Assembly: GCA_946699065.1 (NCBI GenBank) | Contig: CAMPDV010001071.1 | Span: forward strand, 1-64,000 | DNA length: 64,000 bases | Direction: 5' to 3' | Source of the DNA: Loxodes magnus | Lineage: Eukaryota > Ciliophora > Karyorelictea > Loxodida > Loxodidae | Shown here: one piece after another, positions 1 to 13,600 of the stretch | Layout: each line of letters starts with the position of its first letter | Position numbering within the stretch: position 1 is the stretch's first letter | Made by a program: the position numbers and the translations under genes | Notes under the pieces: generated by a model | The model's input: the letters and a program-made list of their open reading frames with translations, nothing else | What the model was told of the DNA's origin: nothing | Databases searched by the model: none

Positions 1-2840
1 GTCATAAATAAATAGCATTAAATAAACAGATTTTATATATAACTTATTAAGATACTATTAGCTCTTTTTAAGAAAGGCTTAATTTACCTATTACTTTTAA
101 ATATATTAGTTATATCATTAATTGGGTAATTATAAGTATTTTGATTCTCCCTATTTTTTCATTAATTTTAGGTAAGAAAATAGAAGAGTCTCTAAACTAG
201 TACCTAAGAAGATTTTCTTTAAAACTTTAAACTAAAGGTTTATTAATTCTTATATACTAAAACTTAGGAAAGGAGGAATATCATTACATTTAACTAAATC
301 CCAATTACTTGGAGATTCTTGTACTAGAGTTTTCTGAGCTTTCTACTCCTTGAAAATGTAAATCAATACCAGCGTAGTAAAAGACCTCTTGTTATAATAG
401 ACTAAGAAATTAAAGATATTCACTTTAAGGCTTCCTCTTTACTAGAATTCTCTAGGATTATCTTCTAACTTAAATAAAACGAAAAGGAATTACTTAATAT
501 AAATCTTTAAAGCAACAAAGAATTGTGGACAGTAGATCTTAGTTAATTATACATCAGCCAGAAATTTTAAAATTTGGGAGTAATTAAAAAGGATTCAATC
601 AGTATAGAGACAGATAAGCATTTTAACGTTTATTTCATTTAAACTGCACTGGAATACTCCTAATTATTTTATAAGATCTGAAATCCTTATTAAAAGTACA
701 ATCTTGCAGTAACATACGAAATTCAGCTAAAAAAAAGTACTTTTACTAAATACTAAGATAAATCTGGAAGCATTCTATTCTGAAAGATAGATATCTCATT
801 AAGCTGAAACGAAAAGCTATGAAAATACTATTAAATAAGAGCATAGGAGTAATATTATTTTTTAGGGTCTGAAAGAATTTTAGTCATAAGTACAAAAATG
901 AGTAAGTTTTGTATAAATAAGTAAAATAAATATAGTAGAAGATTAGGCTAACCTAACAACTGAATCCGAAAGTATACAAACATTCAAAAAACTGATATGT
1001 AGCTTGAAGAAGATAAACCTTTTTATGAGGTTATTAAAAATACCTTTTCTTGTTCAAAATAACTTGGGCCAAGAATCTGAATTTTAGTAGTGATTTGAAC
1101 TGATTTATGCTGGTTCGTTGACATAAACTCTATTTAATTTAAAAGAGTGAGCTGAGTAAAGAAATAGAAACTTAAACTTTAATCTTTATGATTAAAGAAT
1201 TTTAGAAAATATGATTATAATATCTAATAAAATGTGTATGTTCCTTGATATAGAAATTAAGGAAAAGCTTAATAAAGGAATTATCTTAATTTGAAAGGAA
1301 AATTAGTAAGAGAGCAGTGCAAAGATTACTAAAGAATAGTTTGAAAAAATGTATTATAAACGATCCAAGGACGAATAAGAAATTTCTTAATAATAAACAA
1401 ATCAATAAGAAAAAAGCTTTAAAATTAGAGAACGTCAAAATATCAAAAACTTGTTTTAAGTTTCTCGAATTAAATATAAATTCATCTTCCAAATTGAGTA
1501 AACTTTCTTTATAACCTTAATTAACTATTAAATATCAATGTATTTCTTGGTGAGTCCTCTTGTAAGTTCATTTTATTAAAATTCAGGAATAAATAAGCCT
1601 GATTTTTGTCTGTATTACCTTATAAATTACATTTAATGCGTTTATATTATCCCTCTAATTTATTCTTTCAGTCTTTGAAAAAATTGAATGTGAATTGCTT
1701 AAAATGATAATAATTATTTTACAGGAGAGATTTATAATCTAATAATTATATATTTTCTTTAGGTAATTTCATAATTTTAAGATTTATATAAGAGAAAGAC
1801 TACACTAATTGATTTAACCATGAATGATTGACTTTATTAAATTTCTAATGTATAAAATTAAAGTTTCTTGATGATAGAAATGAATGGTTTATTAGATTTG
1901 AACTATAAGTTATTTGATTGTTATTTCTTTGAATTAAGATTCTTTATTAATCTTTTACAATTTTACATTCTTTTAACATCAAAGATTTATTACTTAGAAT
2001 TTCCATCCTTTTTATGAATTAGTAATTATTGAAAATACTTAGTGATATAGAAATAGAGGAAAACAAAGATAAAAGTATTTATACTTTCTTATAGGTGATA
2101 TAAGGCTAATTTAAGCAAGATTCTCTCTATTTATTTGAAATTAATTTACAGCTTAACTAGATTTTTGCTATTCCTGCTAAAATTTTATGGATTATATATA
2201 AGTAAAATTTACTAACTAACTGATAAAGAAAAATTACATAAATACTAGATTATAGAGTTTAGATTTTCAAATGTCCTATATAAATAGATTGAAGCATCAA
2301 TTTACAAAAATAAGTTAATCAATAAAATTCATAAACACAAAACTAAGTAAAAGGAATAGAATCAAAGCTAAATGATTAAATAGTAGTAAATAGCAAACTA
2401 AAGCTAGATTATTTATTAAAATAAATATCTAAATTAATTAATTCATAGTCTATATAAAGTTGCAAGTTCAAAAATAAATGAATGTTCAGTGACTTTATAT
2501 CAATTAATAGAAAATTTATATACATAGAATGTCTATAGCACATAAGAAGAGTAAACTAATAGCCATTTTAACTAAATTCCTAATCATTCATAAGGTGAAG
2601 CCACTTTAATTACTTTAGCTATTTAAGATAAAATATTAAGCTTATTAAAGAACCTCCTTCAAATTTTTAGTTTGTTATCTAATTAAGAAATAATTTAAGC
2701 AATTATGCTTGAAACTATTTTAAGTATTTCATGAACTTTATTACAAGAACCAAACTTCTTATTCTACTAAGATAAGAATAGAACCTAATAATTCTAGCTA
2801 AGATCTATAGAAAATTAAGGAAACATAACTATAAGAGGCT
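1..2840. other. AT-rich stretch with coding-like but unassigned DNA
   Basis: No family could be recognised. Plus-strand frame 1 between about 240 and 1130 gives a protein-like translation if TAA/TAG are Gln and TGA is Trp. Under that code every frame is open, so this is weak evidence. A possible short intron (GT...TTTTAG) lies at about 127-171. No RNA gene, repeat or transposon end was seen. Confidence 0.3.
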
Positions 2841-2844
2841 CTAA

Positions 2845-3048
2845 TTGTTTATTTTCGAAAGCTATTTAAAAGAAAAAAGAAATTATTTGCTTGGACAGGC
2901 TATAAATCATAAAAATGAAACGGCTTTTATTGAAAAATGTTTGAAGCTTTACATGAGAAAACCAAAAGCTACTAAAAATTTATATAACGAGAAGTTAAAA
3001 ATCCTGCTAGTAGAAAATTTAGCATTTATTCAGTTGAAACTCTGTTAG
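2845..3048 (+). CDS. hypothetical coding fragment
   Basis: This is 67 codons without any TAA, TAG or TGA, which is notable in DNA this AT-rich. The product is lysine-rich and probably helical, and includes KCLKLYMRKPKA. Similar protein-like sequence continues to about 3650, but the frame appears to change near 3050. The reading start is unclear because there is no obvious ATG. It could be one exon of a larger gene or a decayed copy. No function is proposed. Confidence 0.25.
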   Translation: MFIFESYLKEKRNYLLGQAINHKNETAFIEKCLKLYMRKPKATKNLYNEKLKILLVENLAFIQLKLC

Positions 3049-3649
3049 ATGTACTTGGAAAGATGAAAAAAGTCTTCTAGAAAATTACCCTAAAACTGTA
3101 TAAAATTTACTAGATTTATTCGAAAAATCTATGATTAACCTGCTGATATATCTTCAAAGGAACTGCATTAGAAATTTGGATAACTGCGACAGAGAGTACA
3201 AACAGTTTAGCATTAGAAATTTTAAGTATCTTGAAGGATAATAAATAAAAATCTCAAACCATCAATAGAAAAATGAAGCAATTCTTTAAAATTTAAACAA
3301 TTGGGATCTCATAGAAAGCAACAATTCTATCCCTGCTCAAATAAATTAAATGGGCTTATTTGAAATCAAGCAATAATTAAATAATTAAAAATCTAATATG
3401 AAACTTGATTCCTTAAGTGCAAACAAAGTAAAATAGAATTAAACTGCTTACTGCTTCGTCTGCTTAACTATTTAAGATAATATACCAAGATAGCTTCAAC
3501 TAGTTTTTCTAGATTTATTACATCTTAACAAATGATTGATAAAGCCATTTAAGATTAAGTTCAGAATGCTGCATTTAGATCTTTCAATTTTTTATAATTT
3601 TGAATTTGTTCCTAAAGGAATAGAAAAGCAATACAATAATAGAATAATG

Positions 3650-5340
3650 TCTTGACTAGCTAATTATGGCTAAGGAGCAATTATAATTTACCTGCTTTAT
3701 CATGCAAATACTAGAATAAATAAAATTTAGAAATTCTAAGCAAATTAAAAATAAATCCAATAGAGATGCAAGAAATCTCTTACAAGAGAATTAAAATAGA
3801 AGTATACTCTCCTAGCAATAGGATTTTTTCATTTTATATTTCAGAATTTTTCTAAGTGATCACACTAATTTTTACCCAGGTAATTAAAATGAAGTTTGGT
3901 TTTATCTTTTGAGAGAATAAAAGAGAACAACTAGAAGAAGTTACTTGAGTATAAGTAAAGATCTTATCATAACTACTTATAGCAAAAAGCAAAAAAGATA
4001 GTTAAACTAAGTAAAAAATAAAGTAGTAGAAAACAGAAAATCAGGTTTAAGAACAAAAATGAAAAGTAGCAAAATGTAAAATTGATTTTAGGAATTAGCA
4101 AATAAAGATTATCTTTAGACTTATAGAAGTTGTTATAACTTACATAATCTAAAAATAATAAAAAATAGAAATAAAGAATTTTGATATAGCAAGTGATTAG
4201 TATCTTTTAATAGTAGAAGCTTTAATTATCTTTAGAACAGTACTAAGTATAAACTTAAAGCAATCTAGTGAAGATCAGAGCGATTATAAGCAATCTTAAA
4301 TGCTTAAAAATGGCATTAGTGAATAAAATAGTAGATGATAAAACTACTAAATCCTTTTGTTCTTCTGTTGCGCAAACTCCTATAAAAGCCTAAAAATGAT
4401 GTAGGTTTATGAGAAAGTATCAAATAAAATATAAACTAAGAGTCTAGCAAACTAATAGTAGCATTATTTTATGGAAAAATAAGAGTGCTCACTAAAAAGA
4501 GATTCTATGATAGTGAAACTATGGATATAATAAAAATTCCATTATATGTAAGAAATTATTTAATTGGCATGTTTAAATCTTAAGAAACTAAAAGAGATAA
4601 ATTTAAACACTAAAAATATCTGAGTGGTTAAGTAGTTGGCGCTATAAAATAAAATTGATAGCTGCTAAAAATATTCTAATAAGAGATTGTAAGGAATAGA
4701 AAATAGCTCTATAAATGAATAAGTTCTAGATAAGATATTAATACATTAATCTCTAATTTTTGTAATTTAATTTTAGAAAAGCAAACATAGAAGCTTAGTG
4801 CAGATAAATGAATAATTTAGACTTAAGTTAAACTTAAAATACATCTGAAGAAAGTTACAGGATTAGCAAAGAATTAGTATATTATTTATAAAATTTGAAA
4901 AGTTTAAATATATTTGATTTTTAAGTGAGTATAGAATAAGCTGCGTAGATAAATTAAAAATAAAAAGATAAATATTTAAGTAAAAAATACATAAGAGATT
5001 GTTAGATAAACATAAATTTAGAGGAAATCTAATATGAATTAAAATAATAGTTTAAGTTCACAATTATTATAATTCTTAGTATATTGATTTATCAAATGAT
5101 TTTAATTTAAGATACAACTGCTTGTCTATTAGTGGACCAGTTAGTTTATAATATTTGCTTGAAGTAATGTTTATAGAAATAATGGTTATACTTATAATCT
5201 TTACTAAGGTAGTTAAAAATCTATTTAAAAGCCTTTACTAGTAAATCTATTAATGGTGATATCACGTTAATTTTTTATTAAACTAAAATGGTTTTATTTA
5301 TTTTATTCAGAAGCTCAGTCATAACTCCTAAAATATAGTT
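3650..5340. other. AT-rich stretch, nothing assigned
   Basis: No motif-bearing gene, RNA gene or element end could be supported. A tRNA-like A-box string occurs near 4620 but no tRNA fold follows it. Confidence 0.4.
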
Positions 5341-5580
5341 TTTAAATACTAATAATTACTGGTGGTATGTATGGGAACAGACAGTTGATAAACGGATATA
5401 AGCCGTCAAGAGAGATTCATCACTATGGACTGCCTTTTGCCAAGACCCTACCAATGATAATAAACCGAATAATTTAATTTTACTTTGAGTAAGGAGACTA
5501 CATTCTTACTAGTGACCTGTATCTAGGTATATACGAAGCCCTACTGATGAAGTTACCAAATTTAATCTATTGATGTTAGG
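5340..5580. other. GC-richer structured island, SINE-like
   Basis: A short island of near-balanced base composition sits inside very AT-rich DNA. It contains GGATATAAGCCGTCAAGAGA, which loosely resembles part of the SINE D head at 24.88 kb (GGATAAGCTCCGTTGAGACA). The 3' LINE-type hairpin found on other SINEs is missing here. It may be a diverged SINE head or another structured RNA gene. Confidence 0.3.
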
Positions 5581-6570
5581 TTAATTAATTTATTGATAGT
5601 AAATATTTCTCATTATCCTTTATTAATTACAAACAAATGTAATCTTTGCTTCTCTTTATTCATCTATCGCTAAATTAATATTGTTTTATTCTCAAGCTTA
5701 CAATTGTAGAAATATAACAATTATTGAGTTACATAAATTTGAAATTAAGTAACTAAATATAAAGTTTAAGATTGTACTGCTATTAAACTTATTTTATTTT
5801 AAAGTACCATATTAATAAAATTATATGCTTCGTAATTGCAGAAGTAAGATTATTCTATATAATGAGAAGATATCCATTCCAATAAATTTTAAGATTTATC
5901 ATGTTATCTAAACATACTTTAATTATTACAAGCATTCTTTAAATATCACCCCTACTATCTGTCTGTCTTCTTCGTTAATTTGATACTGAAATATACCAAT
6001 TAAATTCCCATATACAAATAAAAATCTCAAATATTTATAATCAATTAGCTAAACTTATTCTACCAAAAATAATCAACAAAGCAACGCTGCCCTAGATTAT
6101 TCATCAGCAAAAAGATATTTATTCCAATGTTATTTTACTGACTATCCATAGAAAAAATAGAATCAAGTGAAATAATTAAAAAGACATTTAAATCCACTTT
6201 TAAATATATTTCAGTTTAGATAGCAAGAGAAATAACAAAATTATCTTTTCCACGTAACTTCAAAGGGAAGAAAGCGAGATAAACAGCTCAAATCTTAAAT
6301 TTATTAATTTTAGATGATCAATATAAAACTAGATTAAGCTATCGATATCTAATAAAAAAGTAAAAGAAAAGTTCTAGAAAAGTATATTAGAAATAAAATA
6401 AAAGATTAACAGATAAAATCTAGATAAACTAAACTTAAAGAGCATAAAAATTCATTTTTATATAATTATCACGAAGAAAAATGGAAAATTTCTTGCAATA
6501 AGTCTCTTCTTAAAAGGATTCATCTTATTCAAAATATGATTAATAAAAAGTACTTTAAGAACTTCAAGTT

Positions 6571-7120
6571 ATGCAATTAGAAAATTTAAAACTCCTAAGA
6601 ACAGTATAAGAACTAGAAAGAAAAATAGAATATCTGATGACTAACTCACAAGAGAAAAACATTGAAAATAAACAGTCAGGGAATATAAGAATATAAAAAT
6701 TAGAAGAAAAATTAAACCAATTTGCAGAATTAACTGAAAGCATATTCTTACAAAAAATATAAGTGTATGATCCGATGGATGTTGAGCAACAGCCCACAAC
6801 AACTTTCATTCCATATTGGAAAATAATGTGATGCTTGTACTGCAAGCGACTAGGGCCCAAAGTAAGAAGCTTTCTAATTTTAATAAAAATGAAAGAAAAT
6901 AATAAAAAGCAAATGGGAAAATATTTTCAGGATCTATCGCAATTGAGAAGGTAAACTGTTTAGAAAAAAAAATTACAACTAAAGAATAAAGCTCCTTAAA
7001 TCTAATAGGCGGTTAACGAATTCAATAAAAAGTGACTGGAATTCAACCTATCGGAAAAAATTAGAAATAAAATCTAAAAATTACCAAGACTTATGATAGA
7101 CAAAATCTGTTTAGATTTTA
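6571..7120 (+). CDS. gag-like ORF1 of a retroelement, degenerate zinc knuckle
   Basis: The start is the first ATG of the frame. The first ~75 residues are a coiled coil containing QELERKIEYLMTNSQ, which closely matches QELERKIAYLISNTQ in LINE 2 ORF1 near 45.19 kb. Next comes DPMDVE, a motif shared with the ORF1s at 12.9 and 25.6 kb. A knuckle remnant CLYCKRLGPKVRS follows, where GH and the last Cys of a CCHC box appear replaced. A TGA just before the knuckle reads as Trp or ends the frame. The C-terminal limit is uncertain. No endonuclease or reverse transcriptase follows, so this is a lone ORF1. Gag-like ORF1 proteins of LINEs bind element RNA. Confidence 0.55.
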
Positions 7121-7469
7121 AGTTGATATTTATGCCTAACTTTAAACTTAAAAGTGATTAGCCTAAAAATGGCTGACCCACTATAATCAATTATTTATAT
7201 TTATTTATTAATAAAAGTTGTAAGGTATAACATTCAAAAGTATGTCATGCGACTGATTGGTATTATATTCAAGAGTGTGGAAAACATTTATAAAAGTTCG
7301 AAAACGTAGATTTTATTGGGCTTTCATCTTTGGTGACTGAACGATAGATTCTATATTAGTAAAACTTTATATAAGGGGATTCAATTTCCATCACTCGATA
7401 AAAAATGTTTATAGTCTGCTGAGTCATAAGGATACCTACAGTTAATATCTGGTGAAATGTAAACTTAAG

Positions 7470-8160
7470 ATTCAATCATCTTTACCTAATTATGTTAAGC
7501 AATTAATTTAAAGTACTCTTAAAATATGATTATAAAGATTAACTTTAGCCTAAGAAAAATAAATAAATAGGTATTAATTTTGATAAAATGGATATAATTA
7601 AATAAATGATTATTTCTACTTAGCAAAATTAAGTTAAAATAATAAGTAGAAACTAAGAAAAATAAGATAGATTTAATCTAATTTAAAAATAGTAGGATAA
7701 ATGCTTTATTTAAACTAAATATAGCAAACATTAAATCTTAAATAGTATAAAAGAGAATAAAAAGTTAACCATTTAAACTATTTTAGATTTATATAGCTAA
7801 AGTTAAATTTTTTTAAGCTTTATAAATTTTTATTTCCAGCAAGCAAAATCTCACTCAAATTAATGTCTTAATTATATAATTTGGAGATTAAGCTACAATA
7901 TAAAATATTAACATACTTATTGCTAAGTCAAAAAATTAAAGAAATTAAGGTTTATATTATTTTCCCTAAAATAACCTTTTAGAAATAAAGTTAAAAATAA
8001 ATCTATAAAAGCAATAATAAATTTAGATAGGTTAAGCTTATAAAATAATATATTAATGAAAAATAAATAAATTTAATTTGTTTTAGCTATTTAAAATTAG
8101 TTTGTTAAAGAATGCTTACATTATAATTATTTAAATTTTAGCTTAAATAAAATAAACTTA
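7470..8160. other. AT-rich spacer
   Basis: A/T-rich DNA before the kinase gene. No gene or repeat is supported. Short A/T runs just upstream of 8163 could hold the promoter, but no element is diagnostic. Confidence 0.5.
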
Positions 8161-8162
8161 TA

Positions 8163-9895
8163 ATGGAGGAAAATTAAGAAATCGATCTCACTGACTTAAG
8201 ATATCAAGTTAGACTTGGTATTCTTCAAGAGTGACCTTCTGGATACTTATAAATAAATGAAGCAAAAAAAATTATCTAAGAAAATTAAGGAAAAGTATAT
8301 GAAAGCTAAATTTGTGGTTAATCAGTTGCTATAAAAGCTATAGAAAATTTAGAAGAAATTTAAAAATCATTAGAAGGTATTAGGAATCATGGAATTTTAA
8401 ATCATCCTAATATTCTAATTTTAAAAGGATTCAGTTTTCATTAAAACAAATTATATTTAGTTTCTCCTTTTTAGAGTAAAGGATCCTTAGAAAATTGCAT
8501 ACATGAGATAAACTAAATTTAAGATGCTTAAGAAAAAGAAAAATTAATCCTTGATATATTGATTGATATAGCTAAAGGTATCTAATGCCTTCATTCTAAA
8601 AGGATAATTCATAGAGATTTAAAGACTGGAAATATTTTATTAGATAGTTATTTTAATGCTAAAATTGGAGATTTAGATTATTCGGTGAAACAAGGTTTTG
8701 ATAGTCCCTTTACAGTTATAACTGAAAATTATTCTGCTCCTGAATTAAATTTGAACCCTCCTTAAGTTTCTGAAAAAAATGATATTTATAGCTTTGGAAA
8801 AATAGCCTATAACTTATTTGGCAATGTAATATCATAAGATTATATCATTTTAGTAGATTGTATAAAAGAAAATCCTGAATAAAGACCTTCAGCAGATTAA
8901 ATTTTAGATAAATTAAATAATATAAAATAAAAAAAATTTAAATAAGGTTACACTATTTCTTAGCTAGAAAATAAAAAGGAAAAAGATACAAGTAATAAAC
9001 TTAATAACTTTATCTACGACTTTATATAATTTATTTATTTTATATTTCATACTGGTTATATCTTATATATGATTAGATAAAAAAATTATTTTCAAATATG
9101 ATAACAATTGAGAAACAGTATGAAATTAAACAATTTAGCAAAAGATCTTTGATAATGAACTTGATTATACTTTAGTATTCTTCGAATATCATTGGGATAA
9201 CTAATATTTATAAACTTTCTATAACTCTCTTGAAGTTAATATAAAAACCTTTTGGAAACCAGAGTTATATTAAAATAAGTCAGAAATACCATAGTGACTA
9301 CAAATATTTCAAAAGTAAAAAGAGTGATATGAGAATATAAAATAAGATGAAAGAGAATATAATGAAGCAAAGCAAAATTATAAGAAATTAGAAAAAGTAT
9401 ACACAATTACTATAAGCTTGATTTGTGCTAAGTTTATAAAGGTGAGGATTAAATAAATTGCATCCTTAAAGATTTTTTACTAAATTTTATAAGTTATGGA
9501 AAAAATTAACTAACTTTACAATATAATTTCCTTAAGAATATTAATATAACTAATTGGAAATTTTAAACGATCTTTACAAACCATTTGTTGGTATAAAAAA
9601 TTACGAAGAAGTTCGGTGAAGAGAATCTCTTGAATTTCCTATTTTATTCTATAAATGAATGATTTATTTACATTAAAATAAGTTTATAGGAGTCAATCGA
9701 TGCGAATAATTTTGGTCTCCTTTTGGTGGCCCTTTTTATTACATCGAAACCTCACTTTTTTATTACAAGGACAATATAAAATTGGCAATGATGCGTAAAT
9801 GGATCAAAAGACACAAAGAAATGCTGCAGTTCTATTTTGATTTTGAACAGTTTCAGAAAAGAAGTAATTAAAAATCTTAAAAGTTGATTAAATGA
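8163..9895 (+). CDS. protein kinase with transmembrane segment and C-terminal domain
   Basis: The start is the ATG that opens the kinase frame. A TGA sits at codon 24 and the kinase continues in the same frame. The VAIK lysine is K58, the catalytic loop IIHRDLKTGNILLD has its Asp at 152, and IGDLDYS replaces the metal-binding DFG with D170-L-D. NPEQRPS marks subdomain XI. A hydrophobic segment follows near 9010-9070. Then comes a domain also present in the paralogue at 19.7-21.3 kb, including SEIPQ(TGA)LQIF, SPFGGP and RHKEMLQFYFDFEQF. The frame changes near 9.0 kb and again before 9.7 kb, so this copy is either damaged or contains undetected introns. The final TGA is at 9893. Likely a membrane-anchored signalling kinase; its substrate is unknown. 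Confidence 0.7.
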
Positions 9896-9899
9896 ATAC

Positions 9900-10600
9900 T
9901 TAATAAATATAACTATTATTTAGGCTTTAATGATTAATTTTATAATTAAATACTACATATAAATTCTTTTTAATATTACTCTTATAAATTAACTCAAACT
10001 AAATTATAAAATTATCTATCTTCTATCAAGTTTTTACTTACTAAATGAAGAGGTTATTTCATATGCGTTATGCTAAATAAATATTTAAGTTAACTCATCT
10101 TTACTAAGCTAGTTAAAATTAAATTGTAATCTAATTATTTTGTTTGTTAATTGAATAAAGCCATCTCACTCTTTTATTTTATTGTTAACTTTTTGATATA
10201 AAGGCTGAAAAAAAGCAACAAATAAATTAATTTAGCAATCAAATTTTTACTAAAGCTAGATATTTACCTTATTAAATTTCATAAAAATATCTTCTAGGTT
10301 TTAAGATTTGACTATTTTAAAATATTATTAGCTAGATTATTTATTAAAAGGCAATTAGTATATCTAAGTATCTTTACATAGAATTTTTCTTCTTAGGTAA
10401 TTATAATATATTTCAAATATAACTTTACAATTTACCTAATAATTATTAATAATTAAATTCGTTATACTTTGGCTTGACTCATTATAATAAAAATTTGCTT
10501 ATCTGTTATCTTCTTAAGATTTATACTTCGAGTAACTCAAATTTTTTCTTTGATAATAGAAGCTGACTCAATCATAGATTTCCTGATAAATATTTAACCT
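9900..10600. other. AT-rich spacer
   Basis: No gene is visible. The region runs into the TTTA-repeat tail of LINE A on the minus strand. Confidence 0.5.
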
Positions 10601-10694
10601 AGCAAATATTTCCAAATAAATAATAAATAAATAAATTTGATTATAGAGCACGTAGCACCTCGTTGATGCGCAGCTCTTTCTATACTTCAAAATA

Positions 10695-13600
10695 TGTCCA
10701 TTTCTTCAAGTAAACCTTCAGGTAATAGAAATTCAGCTCTTATTAATTAAATATCTTCTCCATTTTTCTCAACATTATCTCTTATTCTTCTGTCTTCTAC
10801 ATATCTACGCTTTATTAGATCTTTATTGCAAGTTTCCTTTATTTTTCTTACATATCTTGCTAATATTTGTTTCTAATTATTTTCTTCTTAATCAAGTTTT
10901 TATAAGTTCATAAAAAATATCCTTTTCCTGCTCCATGGTATTTTCTTTTTCATTCAATTTTCTTTTCTATTTATCCTTTTTTCTAATATATATTTTATAT
11001 AATCTTTTATTATCAAGTCAGCTTTAGATCTTTTTAACTCTTCTTAGGTTCTAATAAATTTCTCGAATTTGGCCGTACTTCATATTATACGAAATAGTTC
11101 CATTCCTTATCTCTCTACTCATATTGCTTTTAGATTTCATATGCATATTTATCTTCCTGCTTTGTATTCTTGCTATTCTGCTATAGTAAGCCTTTTATTT
11201 TCTAAAAATCATTGCAGATAGGATATTGGCTTGTCACAACTAGATGTCTTTCTTTTAAACAATCCTAGTCCCCATTATATATCGTTCCTATTCTAAATAT
11301 GTAGCATATTTCTTCTTTTCTGTTCTATTGTAATTCCGAAGTTGAGTGGTCCTACTATATATTCATCAAATAATGTCTTTCTTTACTGTTATATTGCTAT
11401 CATTTACTCCTTCTATATATTCTACATATAATCTATATTCACATATTACACCAATAATGCTTTTCTTTTTTCACCTATTATTACCATCGTTTACAAATAT
11501 TTCTTTTTCCTCAATTTTTAATTAAAAAATGTTTTCGTGCAATATAATTAAATATAAATTTCTCTTCTTTACTTAGATTTAACATTAATCCGTCTGCCTT
11601 TTTTTCTTAGTTACCTAGTAATCTACCTCTTAATCTCAACGTTTTTTGTCATAGGTAATTATTAAATTTTATAACTACAGTTTATGTTCTAACATATCAT
11701 TTTACACTTAAAAAAAGGCATTTATGATATTCGTAAGGATCTTATCTACATTATTTCTATTTGTTCCATTACTTATTTTCCTTCAAATTATTCGCAATAT
11801 GGAATCACTTCTGTTCCATAACTGAAAATTGAGTTTGCGAAAGTTTTAATCATTATTCCTGAGTTATACGGTATTAATCCCTTATTCATTGTTATTTTCC
11901 CCAGTTACATGTTTACATCTTTTATGCTTTTCTAGCATATTCCTCATGTTTTTTTCAAAAATGATGTTCTTTTCTATTATATGACTAGGTTCTAAAAGGT
12001 CGTTACTCTTTTGATCCTTAAATTTCCCACCTCAATAATATTTCTATATTTTTTCATTTACTTTTTTCTACTACTTTTCATATCATTTTTTTTATAATCT
12101 GCAATTTCTAATTTATTCTTTTCTGCCCATGGGGTTAAATTTTCGATTACTTCCTCTAATTATTCCCATTCACTTATTAAGGCTAGGTCATCTGCTTATG
12201 CAAAAACATCCTGCATATATTTCTTTATAAGGCATCCCTCTTCGTTTTTATACTCTATCATAATTCCTAGCTTTTAATCTTCCAATCTTTGAAGAAATCT
12301 TGCTCTTATCAAGTTAAACAGTCTCAGCAACGTTATACTTCCCTATTTTAGCCATTTATTTTTCGCAAATGATTTTGCTATTTAATCATTGATTTTCAGG
12401 AAAAAAAATGGTAGAAGGGTTCAAGAAAGGTTTTTATACCACCTCCTAAAAAGGGGAGAGAAAGTAAGAACCCTCATCTCTAACTAACACGTCTTCTTCC
12501 TAGAAATAATCTTCTTCTCAAAACCTTCAAGAATAATAGACTCAACTAGGAACTTCCAGATCAACTTAAAAGATGGGACAAAAGCGCCAAAAGGCTACAT
12601 CGATGACACCAACTGAAGAGGAAGGACCTAGAAAGGTGCTGGAGACGCAAGAAGCAGCAGCCGTGCGAGAGTTTGCGATGCCACAGTTCCAGGAAGAACA
12701 GGCATAAATTTTAGTCGCATTCTCTGACCTGAATGAGGAAGTAAAGAAGCTACGATTAGAGAATAGAGCTCTAAAAAATCAAGTTACTGAGCTCAAGGAA
12801 TGGAAAGAAAGCTTCTGGGAAGTCTACGATCGAGAGTAAAACACTTTCTTCAGGGAAATGGGATTGCTACAGCAGAGAACAACTGTGCTTGAAGAGAACA
12901 GTAAGTAGCAACAGTAGACAATTCAAGATCCAATGGACATAGAAGGAGCTATTAATTTACCGAGGAGTCCAGACAAGAAATGAATTAGGAATAAACCAAG
13001 ATGTTTTGTATGCAAACAAACTGGACATAAATATAGACAATGTTAGAAATTGAAATTAATTAAATAATAGTACTGGAATAGAAAATAATAAGAAAAATAA
13101 TAGTACTAATATTAGGATAAGATTAGACGAGAATTCTGTAACTAATTTTATCCGTCAGGAGGTCAAATCTATAAACCGAAGTGGTATACAATCTAAGGCG
13201 ACTGAAGAAAGAGTCCTGAAGGGAGCTGGTTCCAGCCAGGTTATCAAACTGGTCCTGTGAACACGATGTTGAAAGTCCTCCAAGTTCACTAAACTCCAAT
13301 TTAAACTTTTTAATTTAATTAATTTATTCATTGATTTTCAGTCTATTTCTTCTTCTCAATAGAAATTTGCTAAAAGTTTAATTATCTATTCCAGTATTTT
13401 TAGATCGTTTAGGATTTGTTATATAAAAAATAATTTAAATAGGGTGGAAAGTCCTTTCCTTCGGATACTGCTTGGAGGCCCAGTAAGGCAACAAAAAAAT
13501 GAGCTCGGAAGGAGAATAAATTGGAGGAAGAGAAACTAATAACAAGAGAAGGAAGATGTGACAAGCTGGAGAACTCTGAATACCAGGAGTAAACTTTCTT

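Noticed and set aside
4615..4660. tRNA-like string TGAGTGGTTAAGTAGTTGG
   Set aside because: It resembles a Leu/Ser tRNA D arm, but no acceptor stem, anticodon arm or T arm could be folded.
1..5100. A single open frame of more than 1600 codons on the plus strand
   Set aside because: If TAA/TAG are Gln and TGA is Trp, all 64 codons are sense, so every frame is open. Competing frames look equally protein-like at 3.05-3.6 kb.
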